From Nageia nagi (taxonomy: Eukaryota > Pinophyta): DNA of 64,000 nucleotides. The DNA lies in the NCBI GenBank assembly GCA_050084985.1, contig JBITNC010000001.1:70184001-70248000 (forward strand), in the 5' to 3' direction. A program made the translations under genes and the position numbers. Shown here in pieces: positions 57,101 to 62,939 of the stretch. A model generated the notes under the pieces. That model was not told the origin of the DNA. It saw only the letters and a program-made list of their open reading frames with translations, and ran no database searches. Position 1 is the stretch's first letter. Each line of letters begins with the position of its first letter.

Positions 57101-57987
57101 CTTAGAATATTATAGATAAATTATTTATATGATGTAAAATTATTTATAATAGGTTATTGAAAAAAGCTATGCTCAAGTTCCAAAAATAACTGTTTTATAA
57201 CCTGGAAATTATTTTGGCAGCAATAAAAATATTTGGCTGTCCTCGAATTTTCAATGACAAGCACTAAAAAATCTAACTTTCAAACCTAGATGAAATCTAA
57301 TATCATTCCTTAATGTCCACAAGTCTTATTAACATATTCCAACAAATACTACAAACTAGTTCTAATTTATATATACATTATAGAATGGTAAAACAATGAT
57401 CAACATCGAGAAAGTTGCTCAGCCTAAGTGGACTTGGTTAAACAATCTATTCTCTCAATATACATGACAAATGATTCTCTAAAAATAGAGAGAAATTTGA
57501 TAATGCATATCAGTGAATAATTTCTTTCCACTGAATGCACATTTCTCTCTGTCTATCCATCTAAAAATGCAAATAAGCATCATACATGGAAATACAGAGG
57601 CAATATGTTTTTTTTTCTCAAATCAATTGCCAAAAGACTTAAAACGCATCTTCAGTGACCGTAAAATCCCTAAACTAATAAATAGGCTCCTAAAGGTTAA
57701 GAACAAACCTCCCCAACTTTTAAATTGGAATTCACATCCCAAAGTGGATCCCATGATAGCTCTGACTGATGTATCAAAGCAGAAACACCTTCCAGCTATT
57801 TCAAAACATGTTAAGAAACATAAAATTTAATATCACATAAATAATTTGCCAAAAAAGAACAATGATTCAGATATGCTGATGATTTCACAAAGTGTAACAT
57901 ATATAAGCAACTCACCTCAACAAATACACCAAATGATTCGATTTTTGCAACTTGGCAAGTGACAACATCTCCAATATTGAGTTTACC
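30075..57987 (-). CDS. plastid-type S1-domain RNA-binding protein, last seven exons over 28 kb
   Basis: Seven minus-strand exons, all with GT-AG signals and phase-0 junctions, join into 196 residues plus stop: 57987-57916, 57795-57709, 52892-52821, 52437-52345, 44035-43928, 30317-30249 and 30164-30075. The first three exons and the start of the fourth form an S1 (OB-fold) RNA-binding domain (IGDVVTCQVAKIESFGVFVE, SALIHQSELSWDP, VVKAKVCSLDCSRQRINLSL). The rest is a C-terminal region (RELELVNGIQSVSKGRFLLT, PGLAPSFQ, GDQYKIFARSGNKVQE, SLDRDGIKSAIGLC). This order resembles chloroplast S1 proteins of the RLSB/PDE338 and SRRP1 type, which bind plastid transcripts; the exact orthologue is uncertain. 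No frame break, so probably functional. Introns are about 120, 4816, 383, 8309, 13610 and 84 bp, the large ones full of transposons. 5' exons (transit peptide, any earlier S1 domain) were not found. Confidence 0.85.
30249..30317 (-). CDS. S1-domain gene, exon f
   Basis: 23 codons, VYLSDSYGDQYKIFARSGNK then VQE, acceptor after TTAATTTTCAG and donor GTAAAC. It pairs with the last exon across an 84-bp intron. Confidence 0.85.
30686..30985. repeat. nested palindromes, intronic
   Basis: A perfect hairpin (30789-30838) has 23-bp arms starting TGCATTACATGATAAAACTG and a 4-base CAAT loop. It sits inside an outer inverted repeat of about 36 bp (30686-30721 against 30835-30870, ATTATCATTGCATTATAATG). 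Further copies of the AACAGTTTTATCATGTAATG arm occur at about 30873, 30930 (inverted) and 30969, separated by T-rich runs. The region lies in the 13.6-kb intron of the S1-domain gene. No coding content. Confidence 0.85.
31100..32900 (-). mobile_element. L1-type LINE, endonuclease and RT pieces, decayed
   Basis: Minus strand. 32848-32588 is an AP-endonuclease block with FHEVYIAMCYFPS and VILLGNFNAHIG (the family's G-D-F-N appears as G-N-F-N). 32300-31700 is a linker with LTWMAKEDANLKLLFPL and IDGLLVEFYKRVWLDIG. 31490-31236 is RT palm sequence (YDRFDCILYMLDFLVFG, then QKGFLLAPCLYVIVVDAVSY). An A-D-D catalytic box follows near 31170 (FWADDSIFKL). Frames change repeatedly and stops abound. It ends near 31100, so the C-terminal part is missing. 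It sits antisense-neutral (same strand as the host gene) in the 13.6-kb intron. Confidence 0.82.
33050..33340 (-). pseudogene. Ty3/gypsy RT fragment
   Basis: The minus strand reads CTLVVVAKKENKWTVICDYR then SGHVLDLLNDAALE, which resembles the N-terminal fingers of gypsy RT (V-V-V-x-K-K-x-x-x-W-R-x-C-V-D-Y-R). The rest of the domain is unreadable. This scrap lies upstream of the L1 remnant and belongs to a different element. Confidence 0.45.
34000..36060 (-). mobile_element. copia-type (possibly non-autonomous) LTR element, minus strand, decayed
   Basis: On the minus strand a polypurine tract (AAAGGGGAGAA, 34577-34567) is followed by TGTTGGAATAAAC at 34566, the start of a 3' LTR that runs toward lower coordinates; its end is not clear. 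The internal side (34600-35950) carries no recognisable pol. It has an acidic repeat-rich reading at 35818-35570 (DEFFLEEEDMYEDEPS, then repeated LMEE/LMEK units) and FEEEECLEKASLKTIMEMEI at 35204-34986. The long plus-strand ORF at 35432-35950 is the antisense of this acidic stretch. No second LTR was seen. Confidence 0.5.
36061..37180. other. intron sequence, low-complexity, no gene
   Basis: Contains CTTGTCGTAC/CCATACTTGCCAT-type repeats at about 36310-36420, then a long T-rich stretch (36420-36600). The minus-strand ORF 36435-36130 overlaps this and has no recognisable family. Confidence 0.4.
37189..37338. mobile_element. MITE-like foldback element, copy B (about 150 bp)
   Basis: Left arm AAGATATCTTACACATATAT...GAGGTATCAATCTTGAGGC; right arm ACCTCTCATTG...GCAAGATATCTAAGCTAGTT. 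The arms match copy A (29473-29600), including the TAGCTTAGATATCTT end and the GAGGTATCAAT inner part. The centre is longer and different. Confidence 0.72.
37400..39020. other. intron sequence, no gene recognised
   Basis: AT-rich, with scattered partial element ends. No protein motif read on either strand. Confidence 0.3.
39028..41382 (+). pseudogene. hAT-family transposase (BED finger, DUF659, dimerisation domain), inactivated
   Basis: A BED zinc-finger remnant near 39100-39185 reads YNYCDRLVHGGPNRMKYHLV then KIPNHDVC. DUF659 at 39640-39990 reads GCTIMTSIWTNERSQTLINF, then LLFLKSIDASNK, a stop, and in another frame PKNVVHIITYNATTYVLVGK and FIAHCLNLILEHIGTN. The usual S-D-G-W-T-D and T-D-N-A acidic residues are changed, so the catalytic site is lost. 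C-terminal pieces near 40900-41270 (GARTPTFQKLAI, FEHIHSKNQ, FVQYNLCTN, then FTFEDLDPLEQEAI) correspond to the hAT dimerisation region. hAT enzymes cut and paste DNA with 8-bp target duplications; flanking terminal repeats were not identified. Lies in the 13.6-kb intron. Confidence 0.85.
40791..40813. repeat. short interstitial telomere repeat (CCCTAAA)3
   Basis: Three perfect plant telomere units in the AACCCTAAACCCTAAACCC orientation, inside the hAT remnant between its DUF659 and dimerisation parts. May mark a repaired double-strand break. Confidence 0.85.
41383..42220. other. intron sequence, no gene recognised
   Basis: No motif or repeat of note on either strand. Confidence 0.3.
42230..43335 (+). 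repeat. LTR-like region (solo LTR candidate) with internal duplications
   Basis: The stretch ends in GATTCACCTCCCCTCTCAGT (about 43292-43311), a sequence type common in the R/U5 part of plant copia LTRs. It begins near a TTGTTGTCAACACATTTTG word (about 42240). Inside are a 187-bp tandem duplication (42572-42758 and 42759-42947; AAGAAAAGAATTGAGATGCA in both) and three copies of a TTGGTGCTGGTAAA-containing unit of about 37-40 bp (42984-43100). No coding domain or primer-binding site follows, which favours a solo LTR. Boundaries are approximate. Confidence 0.5.
43336..43927. other. intron sequence before exon e, no other gene
   Basis: Unremarkable AT-rich intron. Small minus-strand ORFs here show no protein family. 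Confidence 0.35.
43928..44035 (-). CDS. S1-domain gene, exon e
   Basis: 36 codons, WPEVESLIRELELVNGIQSV then SKGRFLLTPGLAPSFQ, acceptor after GGTTCTCCAG and donor GTATTG. It lies alone between introns of 8.3 and 13.6 kb. Confidence 0.85.
44455..45704 (+). mobile_element. Ty3/gypsy fragment: RNase H tail and integrase N-terminal half
   Basis: At 44461-44553 the plus strand reads STLNARER, a stop, then FLEQHDFEINYMKVGK, the C-terminal end of gypsy RNase H. About 900 bp later (45430-45704) comes QKDAQGYHVYGSKCLECQ with an in-frame TAG, then VKDEHKHLVGLFHPHEIPDY and IIVVVHRFTQGISFLPTRKT. This is the integrase zinc-binding tail followed by the start of the catalytic core. The first catalytic Asp (D-F) appears as G-F. 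The intervening 850 bp carries no gypsy sequence and may be an insertion. Lies in the 8.3-kb intron, opposite to the host gene. Confidence 0.72.
45705..46000. other. AT-rich intron sequence
   Basis: Very AT-rich (runs of TATATATA and AAATAATTAC) between the gypsy fragment and the GC-rich island. No gene. Confidence 0.4.
46000..46640. other. GC-rich island, possible captured exon or promoter fragment
   Basis: Base composition and CpG content rise sharply (CGCGATACAATCTCG, GCTCGCGAAGCGC, CGTTGCGTCACGTTGC) compared with the flanks. The plus strand has short ORFs at 46213-46422 (YFYKRYRSPRYNLDNLLAWQ) and 46440-46631, and a third-frame stretch LLKLEKYPVTVEKEIKR. No family is recognised. CpG retention suggests a younger or less methylated insertion, or a captured piece of a gene 5' end. 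Confidence 0.35.
46641..47680. other. intron sequence, no gene recognised
   Basis: No clear coding motif. Minus-strand ORFs at 46895-46701 and 47324-47136 are short and unrecognised. Confidence 0.3.
47689..49055. mobile_element. DNA-transposon-like element with long inverted repeats carrying PPR gene fragments
   Basis: The left end CCTGGCTAACTTACGAAGTT (47689) and right end AACCTAGTAAGTTAGCCTGG (ending 49055) are inverted repeats. The similarity continues inward about 75 bp (both arms contain GAAATTCG and CGATTAAATT/GCATTAAATT words). The flanks are GATGTATA (47681-47688) and GGTGCATA (49056-49063), a possible diverged 8-bp target duplication as made by hAT elements. Inside are three CGCCGGTTTCTGAAGACAG units (47870-47965), the PPR fragment and ACAGCATTTT repeats. 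No transposase, so non-autonomous. Gene capture of the Pack-type is inferred. Confidence 0.6.
48260..48570 (+). pseudogene. pentatricopeptide-repeat (PPR) fragment
   Basis: In shifting plus-strand frames: NGYVERVRELFDK (about 48297-48340) and GYAQNGHTKRVCELFDKMPH then RN (48397-48460), followed by LFNKMPQRNSS (48520-48545). These are tandem PPR helices of the plant PLS type (G-Y-A-Q-N-G-x-x-x-x-A-x-x-L-F-x-x-M-P). PPR proteins bind organellar RNA. Only about three degenerate repeats remain, with frameshifts, so this is a captured or relict piece rather than a gene. Confidence 0.7.
49064..50870. other. intron sequence, no gene recognised
   Basis: Mixed composition, no readable family. The minus-strand ORF 49358-49131 is unrecognised. 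Possibly an old LTR-element interior, but no RT, integrase or protease motif was found. Confidence 0.3.
50880..52165 (-). mobile_element. Ty3/gypsy chromovirus-like fragment: integrase C-half, chromodomain, 3' LTR
   Basis: Minus strand. 52165-51983 contains PQADGHIKIFNKCLETYLC, the core's P-x-S-D-G-x-x-E block altered, with the catalytic Glu replaced by Lys. 51981-51736 contains EWWYNTSYHTAIKMTPYKTL and YGQAPP. 51748-51515 reads RIGPATYKLDL-like sequence (here CIGPATYKLDLPKFSKVHLV) and FHVSCLKKVLG. Then a chromodomain-like stretch (about 51460-51320: AEPEAVL, ELCNRTITKVLV, ENTTWEVLHQF), a purine tract and a putative LTR ending CCTAACA near 50880. Frames break between blocks. Chromodomains steer such elements to heterochromatin. 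The 5' part is absent. Confidence 0.8.
52345..52437 (-). CDS. S1-domain gene, exon d (acidic linker)
   Basis: 31 codons beginning PDPLLGTLESIVNEEDDHKS and ending GELGKE before donor GTGATT. The acceptor follows TTTTGACAG. If the donor is not used, the frame runs on for about 11 codons to a stop. The spliced form is preferred because it joins in phase 0 to exon e. Confidence 0.82.
52438..52820. other. intron between exons c and d
   Basis: 383-bp intron with GT-AG ends on the minus strand. No element recognised. Confidence 0.7.
52821..52892 (-). CDS. S1-domain gene, exon c (S1 last strands)
   Basis: 24 codons, VVKAKVCSLDCSRQRINLSL then KQLK. It matches the closing strands of S1 domains (V-x-x-x-V-x-x-x-D-x-x-R-x-R-I-x-L-S-x-K). 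Donor GTAAGC at 52820 downward. Confidence 0.88.
53386..53749 (+). repeat. solo-LTR-like repeat
   Basis: Starts TGTTGGAAAT and ends ATTTCAACA, giving short inverted termini of LTR type, 364 bp. It contains an internal 38-bp tandem duplication (ATATTAATATTATGA(G/A)TCATA, about 53428-53503) and TCATAGGAAGTTGAA...AGTCTC...GATGAAGTGATAAA, which recurs inverted at about 55600-55700. No 5-bp target duplication was seen, and the orientation is a guess. Confidence 0.5.
53998..55598 (+). mobile_element. LINE derivative: ORF1 (DUF4283-type) joined to 3' end, ORF2 missing
   Basis: 54010-54400 reads EMQYILSSSPWIFG, then LDFHPYTQKISTAPVWIKLQ and CMPIQFWHKDILFGIARVVG. This is the DUF4283-like domain of plant LINE ORF1 (nucleic-acid-binding, RNP-forming). 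A zinc-knuckle remnant follows (CSSCALVGHL near 54416, then frameshift). 54760-55185 has a charged tail with DALALQAEKTIEELNKKVGK, and PARNTRSRKRR lies near 55350. A T-rich 3' region then runs to a poly(A) stretch at 55588-55598. No endonuclease or RT lies between ORF1 and the tail, so ORF2 has been deleted. It sits in the 4.8-kb intron, antisense to the host gene. Confidence 0.65.
55600..55705 (-). repeat. inverted relative of the 53.4-kb LTR
   Basis: The reverse complement of this stretch reads GTCATAGGAAGTTGAAGTTG, then AGAGTCTTTAGGG, then GAAGATGAGGTGATAAAACA. This parallels 53560-53640 with moderate divergence. Probably a truncated LTR of the same family in opposite orientation. Confidence 0.5.
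55706..56580. other. intron sequence, no gene recognised
   Basis: Possibly the decayed interior of the element whose LTR and primer-binding site lie at 56582-56871 (minus strand). No gag or pol motif could be read. The ORFs at 55992-56276 (+) and 56559-56305 (-) are unrecognised. Confidence 0.3.
56582..56871 (-). repeat. LTR with tRNA-Met primer-binding site, minus strand
   Basis: On the minus strand a 262-bp segment begins TGTTAGATTGGAG (56871) and ends GGGATAACA (56610), with TGTTA/TAACA inverted termini. A TATAAACACAAGG word lies inside. Fourteen bases later is TTGGTATCAGAGCTT (56596-56582), which matches the initiator-Met primer-binding site used by most plant LTR retrotransposons. This marks the 5' end of a minus-strand element whose body is not readable. 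Confidence 0.55.
57000..57700. other. intron sequence, no other gene
   Basis: AT-rich intron sequence next to exon b. The plus-strand ORF at 57513-57830 overlaps exon b antisense and is a shadow. Confidence 0.4.
57709..57795 (-). CDS. S1-domain gene, exon b (S1 core)
   Basis: 29 codons, LEGVSALIHQSELSWDPLWD through LKVGE. It carries the I-H-x-S-E-L signature of S1 domains. Acceptor AG at 57796-57797, donor GT at 57707-57708. Confidence 0.88.
57916..57987 (-). CDS. S1-domain gene, exon a (S1 strands 1-2)
   Basis: 24 codons, GKLNIGDVVTC through FGVFVE, acceptor at 57988-57989 and donor GT at 57914-57915. It opens the S1 fold. It begins in phase 0, so at least one earlier exon must exist upstream. 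Confidence 0.88.
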
Positions 57988-58457
57988 CTGCAGATGCAGT
58001 GTTGAATATAAGAGATATTTAGCATAAAAGCCTTCATTTTAAGGGCAAGGTAAAAATCAGTGTGTCAATGAAATGAATTGATACTCTTCATTTATTCACA
58101 AAGAAATACAACAAAATTTATGGCAACAAAATTAATCATCATGTCAAATGCAACTGTTGTGATCCTGGACAAAACATATAATATAATTATATATGTTACA
58201 TGATATTTGTCATTTAGTTCAGTCATAGTCATTAGCTATTAGCAATAATAAAGTATCGTATGGTTCAAGGTATGTAGACATCATTGCTTATCATCTAGAA
58301 TAAGCAACCTTTTATTATAAATAAGGTTGTTACCTAAGTAAAAAAGATCTATTTAAATATCCATACAAAACTTATGTGTTTATCACATATTAAAAGAGTA
58401 GTATCTTCTACTTCCCAAGTTGCAAGTGTAAAGGCAGTCCAATCTTGAGTGTGCATG

Positions 58458-58600
58458 TGCCCTCATCCCTATTTCTATGTTGTTTCATACTAACTGCCCT
58501 TATCCCTATCTCTATGTTGTTTCATACTAACTGCCCTCATCCCTATCTCTATTTTGTTTCATACTTTCCCTATTTTTATGCTCTTTCATGTTTTCTCAAA
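58458..58600. repeat. 37-bp tandem repeat, about 3.5 copies
   Basis: Unit begins TGCCCTCATCCCTATCTCTA and ends TTTCATACTAAC. Copies start at 58458, 58495 and 58532 (37-bp spacing), with a degenerate tail. Possibly within the 5' LTR or leader of the gypsy element to the right. Confidence 0.85.
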
Positions 58601-58613
58601 ATTAGCATAGCGT

Positions 58614-58632
58614 TTGGTACCAGAAAGCCATT
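58614..58632 (+). other. possible primer-binding site of the gypsy element
   Basis: TTTGGTACCAGAAAGCCATT resembles the tRNA-Met primer-binding site (TTTGGTATCAGAGCCA) with changes, and lies upstream of the gag reading. No clear LTR end precedes it, so this is tentative. Confidence 0.25.
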
Positions 58633-58929
58633 TCGGTTCACTGTTGTTGTGCAACTAGGTTTTTATTTTTCATGTGAGAAAAAAATCAAACTTTCGCTAT
58701 GTCATATGTTTAGCGGAGATATCATTTCGTAGAAGCTTTTGAATCACCTTTAAAATAACGTTGAGAGCTTCGAAACAAGGGATCATTCACTAATTCCCGA
58801 GCAATATTGAGGGAGTTAATATGTTTGAAGTTTAAGCAGTTTTTTTTACAAATTATGAAATCTAGGGTTTGTGAAAAAAAAAAAAAAGTTTTTAAATTTG
58901 AGTTTCCAAAGAGAGAGACTTTCTACAAA

Positions 58930-60852
58930 ACCTCAAAAAGAAAATGCCAACAAGGAAAAATCAACCAAAATTCGTCACCAAGATGGAGTTTGAGGAAATG
59001 GGTGAAAAGATAAATGAAATGATGTGTGCTATAGGAAATGAAAATTCAAAAAGGAAAAATAAAGATCAAGCACCAAAAATCGTCTACAATGTAGGTCCAA
59101 GGAAGAAAACCAAAGTTTAGTAACCAAAAGTGCTCTAAGATGCAAACGCAAGGGAGAAAAGCAAAGATCAAACAGTAGACGTGGTCTTGGACACAAATAT
59201 TTCCCATGGTGATATGGAATGATTATGAATACAAGGATGAGAGTGTTGTTATCCTATGGGAAGGAGCTCCTAATGTTATAATTGTTAAGGAAAAATTATT
59301 AGATGTAAAAATAATGGAAGAAAAGGCCATGCAAGCATGAATTGACAACATGCACCATATGAAGGCATAGACCATGCAAAAATAGAGAAAACCATGATAA
59401 TGGGGGAATCAGGAAAGTCAAGATAGGAGAAAACTCTATGGTTTCCATGATGAGTCTCGTACCATTTATCAAGATACTCATATCGCCATTGATTTGATCA
59501 TGGTGCATAGAACCTTTAACAATCAAAAACTACATGACAGATGGAGTTCCAATGTTGGATATTATGAAGAAATGACCAATTTTAAAATAGTGTGGTCAAA
59601 ATGCATCCATAAAATGTCTTGGTAGGTGATAGGTTTTCAACAAAGAAATTTAGCACCAATGACATCAGAAGAGGATGCAACAAAGAAGTTTTTTTTTCGC
59701 AAAGAGAATAATTTGTAATTAAAAAATGTTTATGGATTCACTCTTTACTAACTTTTGAGGCCAAGTGTTTTTAAAAGCGAGGAAATGTTGTGATTATAGA
59801 CAATGGAGAACTTGTTCGCACGTTCAATGCTAGATTTCAGAAGGCTTACTCTAGACTGGTGCCCCCAAGTAATGTTAATCAAGATATAGCTCTGCAGTTA
59901 TACTTTGGGGCCCTTAACCCTTTCATCTAGGTTTTTTCCCGAAAGGAGGGAAACATCACTACTTTGGCAAAGGCTTATGCTAAGGCAGTCAAAGTAGAAC
60001 AACAGTTCTCGCCTCAGCCCCTCACTATGAATCCACCTGGCAGTACTGTACTTTCATATCCAAATCCTCTCAATTATGTTGTCAGTTTGCAAAATGTGAA
60101 TGGTTTTCCATTGCCAAGTCTTCCCATGACTCCAAACACCATTCACCCAAATCCCATGTTGTCTTATTACTTGCAATTACAAACCCCTGTCGCCAGTACC
60201 TCAAATGCCTTGGCAATTCCTCCTAGTATCTCTGCTATGCCTTCTTTGCCTTCTCATGCAAGCTCTAATCCTCGGCCATTGTTCCTACCTGATGCGAACC
60301 ATGAAGTTGTTGCTTTTAAGAGTGAACATAATAAGGATGACACGATGGCGAATTTGGAAAGATTGGTGCAAAGGATGAGCAATGACGTCACACAAATTGA
60401 GGAACCAAGATACTCAAGGCCATTATGTTCAAAACGATAGGTCTAGAACCTATGCTTTTCAAAGGCCCAACAGGCCTTGGAACACGGCAGCAAAAAATGG
60501 CGGAGTACCCAATTCGGTTGTCAACCATGCTAGTAATGATAATCAAGTCCACAATGTTGACATCCGCATTGTGCCGATCTCGAATTGGTGCAAAATACAT
60601 TCCACAGCTGCACATAATGAAACAAATTGTCTTGAGTTCAAGACAGCCTTGAACGTCTTTTATCAAGAGATAAAAAATATGGAGATTGTCCCTGTAGATA
60701 TTCCTCCTGCTCATCAACCTGATCAAGTCTTGTTTACTGAGATGGCCGATGTTGGGGTCGATACAAAGACATTCATTTCAGATGATAAAGTATATGCTAC
60801 ACAACAACTCTTCGCTGAGGCGGAAAGTCCTTCTGTAGTGCCCCACCGATGA
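58930..60852 (+). pseudogene. gypsy gag region, frameshifted
   Basis: The start near 58980 reads MEFEEMGEKINEMMCAIG; 59210-59320 contains ESVVILWEGAPNVIIVKEKL. The retrotransposon-gag core near 59790-59925 reads NGELVRTFNARFQKAYSRL and IALQLYFGALNPFI. 59964-60440 is a Pro/Ser-rich spacer (LTMNPPGSTVLSYPNP). 60382-60852 contains PISNWCKIHSTAAHNETNCL, a C-x2-H-x-(H)-x-C zinc-binding-like block typical of this gypsy group, then an acidic tail. Gag forms the virus-like particle and packages element RNA. Confidence 0.75.
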
Positions 60853-60871
60853 AGAATTATATTTTGCACAG

Positions 60872-61913
60872 TTGACACCAGTCCAACCTGCTTATAACTT
60901 TCGGAGAAAGGAGAAGTCCCTGATGACCACATCCACGCCTCCGAACAACTTATTCACTCCTCCATATTCGACTTCCCTAGTGAATCCTCCACCTCCCGTT
61001 CACTCGGTGCTGCAGTTCAAGCATGTCCATGTCCGCCGAGGGGAGGCATCTTCCTCTTCCATTGTTCCAACAACGAAGGTACCTGTAGGAGTAGAGCCAT
61101 CATCACAAGAGCAATCCCATGGAGAGAAGATAATGCAAGAAGGCTCCCACACCTCATCTTATGACCTCGTGGAAGAGCTAAAAAAGACCAAGTTTGTAGC
61201 TTCAATTTATGATGTTATCCAGATGGATAAACAGTATGAGCCTATCAAAAAGAAGTTGAACAAGTTCGCCTCCAATACCAAACAAAAATGGGTGCCGAAC
61301 GTCACTAAAGCATCCAAGCCAATCGAGGTGAAAGCTTTGTCCCTGCACAAGGACAAAGAGGAGTCACCACCATTCCTTTTAACACTACGAATTGCGAGTA
61401 GAAACCTGCATAATTGCATGGTAGACTCTGGTGCAGCTGGAAATGTCATGCCCCACAAGATTTGCCAACAGTTGAACGAACCTTCCCTTAACGCCTAGTC
61501 CTAAGAGGGTCACTCAACTCAACAAGTCGGAATTCAAGGTGATCGAGATGCTTTCTAACATGAACATTCAAGTAGCTTCCGAGCCACATGTGCAGCAATA
61601 CACGGACATTCAAGTGGTGGACATTCCATATTCATATGGGATCCTGCTCAACAGGGATTGGTCGAAGAAACTTAATGGGTACATATCTACTGACTTCACC
61701 CATATGTGGCTTCCATGGAAAGGACAACCAAATCAGATCAAAGTAAATAATGAGCCCCATCTCAAGGAGATGATCATGGAGTATAACAATCTGAACGAGG
61801 TTCACTTTGCACAAGAAGAGTTGGGAGTGTACACCGTGGATATTGCTTCCGACCAAGGTGGTCCCTATCCCGATACCGAATATCTTAAGACCCATTGTAT
61901 CATAATCATTTGA
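60872..61913 (+). pseudogene. gypsy protease region
   Basis: 60872-61498 has a low-complexity linker, then KLNKFASNTKQKWVPNVTKA and LRIASRNLHNCMVDSGAAGN then VMP. D-S-G is the retropepsin active-site triplet (about 61424). After a frameshift, 61539-61913 continues with VDIPYSYGILLNRDWSKKLN and YISTDFTHMWLPWKG, the C-terminal flap side, equivalent to the L-L-G-R-P/D-W block. The protease processes Gag-Pol. Confidence 0.8.
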
Positions 61914-62236
61914 AGAAGACAGGTGTCTGCTCGGATGATTTGAAACTTACGAAACACAAAGCTCTTGGTTCTAAGCCTCCTGAGGAATGTTCGATTGGAT
62001 GAAGCATGAGGTTGAAAGACAATTGGAAGAACTCGAGAAAGTTGGGTACATGAGGTCAGAGAACCAAGAACCAGAAACAGAAGATGTCATTGTTGACATC
62101 GCGAAGAAAGAAATATAAGAAAATAGAGAAAAACATCACCGATTGTTGAGAGGAGAGAGTTCACATGCCCCTCCTGTCGACAACTCTAAAATCATTTGTA
62201 CTGATCCTCATGACAAAGATCCATTTTGGATACTAG

Positions 62237-62932
62237 TTTGATGGTTCCAAATCCAGGCTTGGAAGCAGAGCTGGAGTCGAGTTGCAGAATCCTAAAGGGA
62301 AGAGGTATCAAGCCTCATTTCGGTTGCAATTTCCCTGTACTTGCAACTCTGTCGAATATGAAGCACTGGTTCTCAGACTGAAATTAGCTCTCCGAAAGGG
62401 TGTGAAGTACCTGAAGATAATAGAAGATTCAAAGCTGGTGGTGAATCAGATCCAGAATGTCTACTCATGCAAGGATCCGAGATTGTACAGATACCAGACC
62501 CGAGTGTGGGACCTCCTAAGGGACTTGGAGTCGTTCAAAATCCAAGTTGTTTCTTGAAGACAAAATTTGGTGGCAGATTCTCTGGCCATGGCTGCAAGCA
62601 CACTCCAACCCTTGGAGAATTCTCGTTTGCAGAAGTTCACTGTTGAGCTGGTCATAGTGCCTTTCGTCCCTGACAACATTGCCCATCTTCAAGTATTCCA
62701 AGATGAATGACAAATTCAGGATTTCATGGCAAACTCTGGAGTTTTTGTTTCCCAAACCCTTGAAGAAGAATCTTTCGACTCTGATGTGGAACATAACGAA
62801 GGTTTAGCGAAAGAAACCCTAGATGATGGCATCATCCAATTGAAAACAAATAAGATCCCTAGGGGAATTGTAACCTTGGAACGGCTGTATGATCACGATG
62901 TAATCCACCATCAAAGTTACTGCTCGGATTGA
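62237..62932 (+). pseudogene. RNase H domain placed before the RT
   Basis: FDGSKSRLGSRAGVELQNPK (62237 on), then SVEYEALVLRLKLALRKGVK, then IIEDSKLVVNQIQ, and after a stop VADSLAM. These supply D, E, D and D of the RNase H active site. The tail (VLVPFVPDN-like block, then KIPRGIVTLERLYDHD at 62860) links to the RT at 62940. In most gypsy elements RNase H follows RT; an additional RNase H upstream of RT is found in some plant lineages. Whether a second RNase H follows the RT lies outside the window. Confidence 0.75.
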
Positions 62933-62939
62933 TGTTGAA

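Noticed and set aside
57513-57830. 105-codon plus-strand ORF
   Set aside because: It overlaps the well-supported minus-strand exon b antisense and has no family resemblance.
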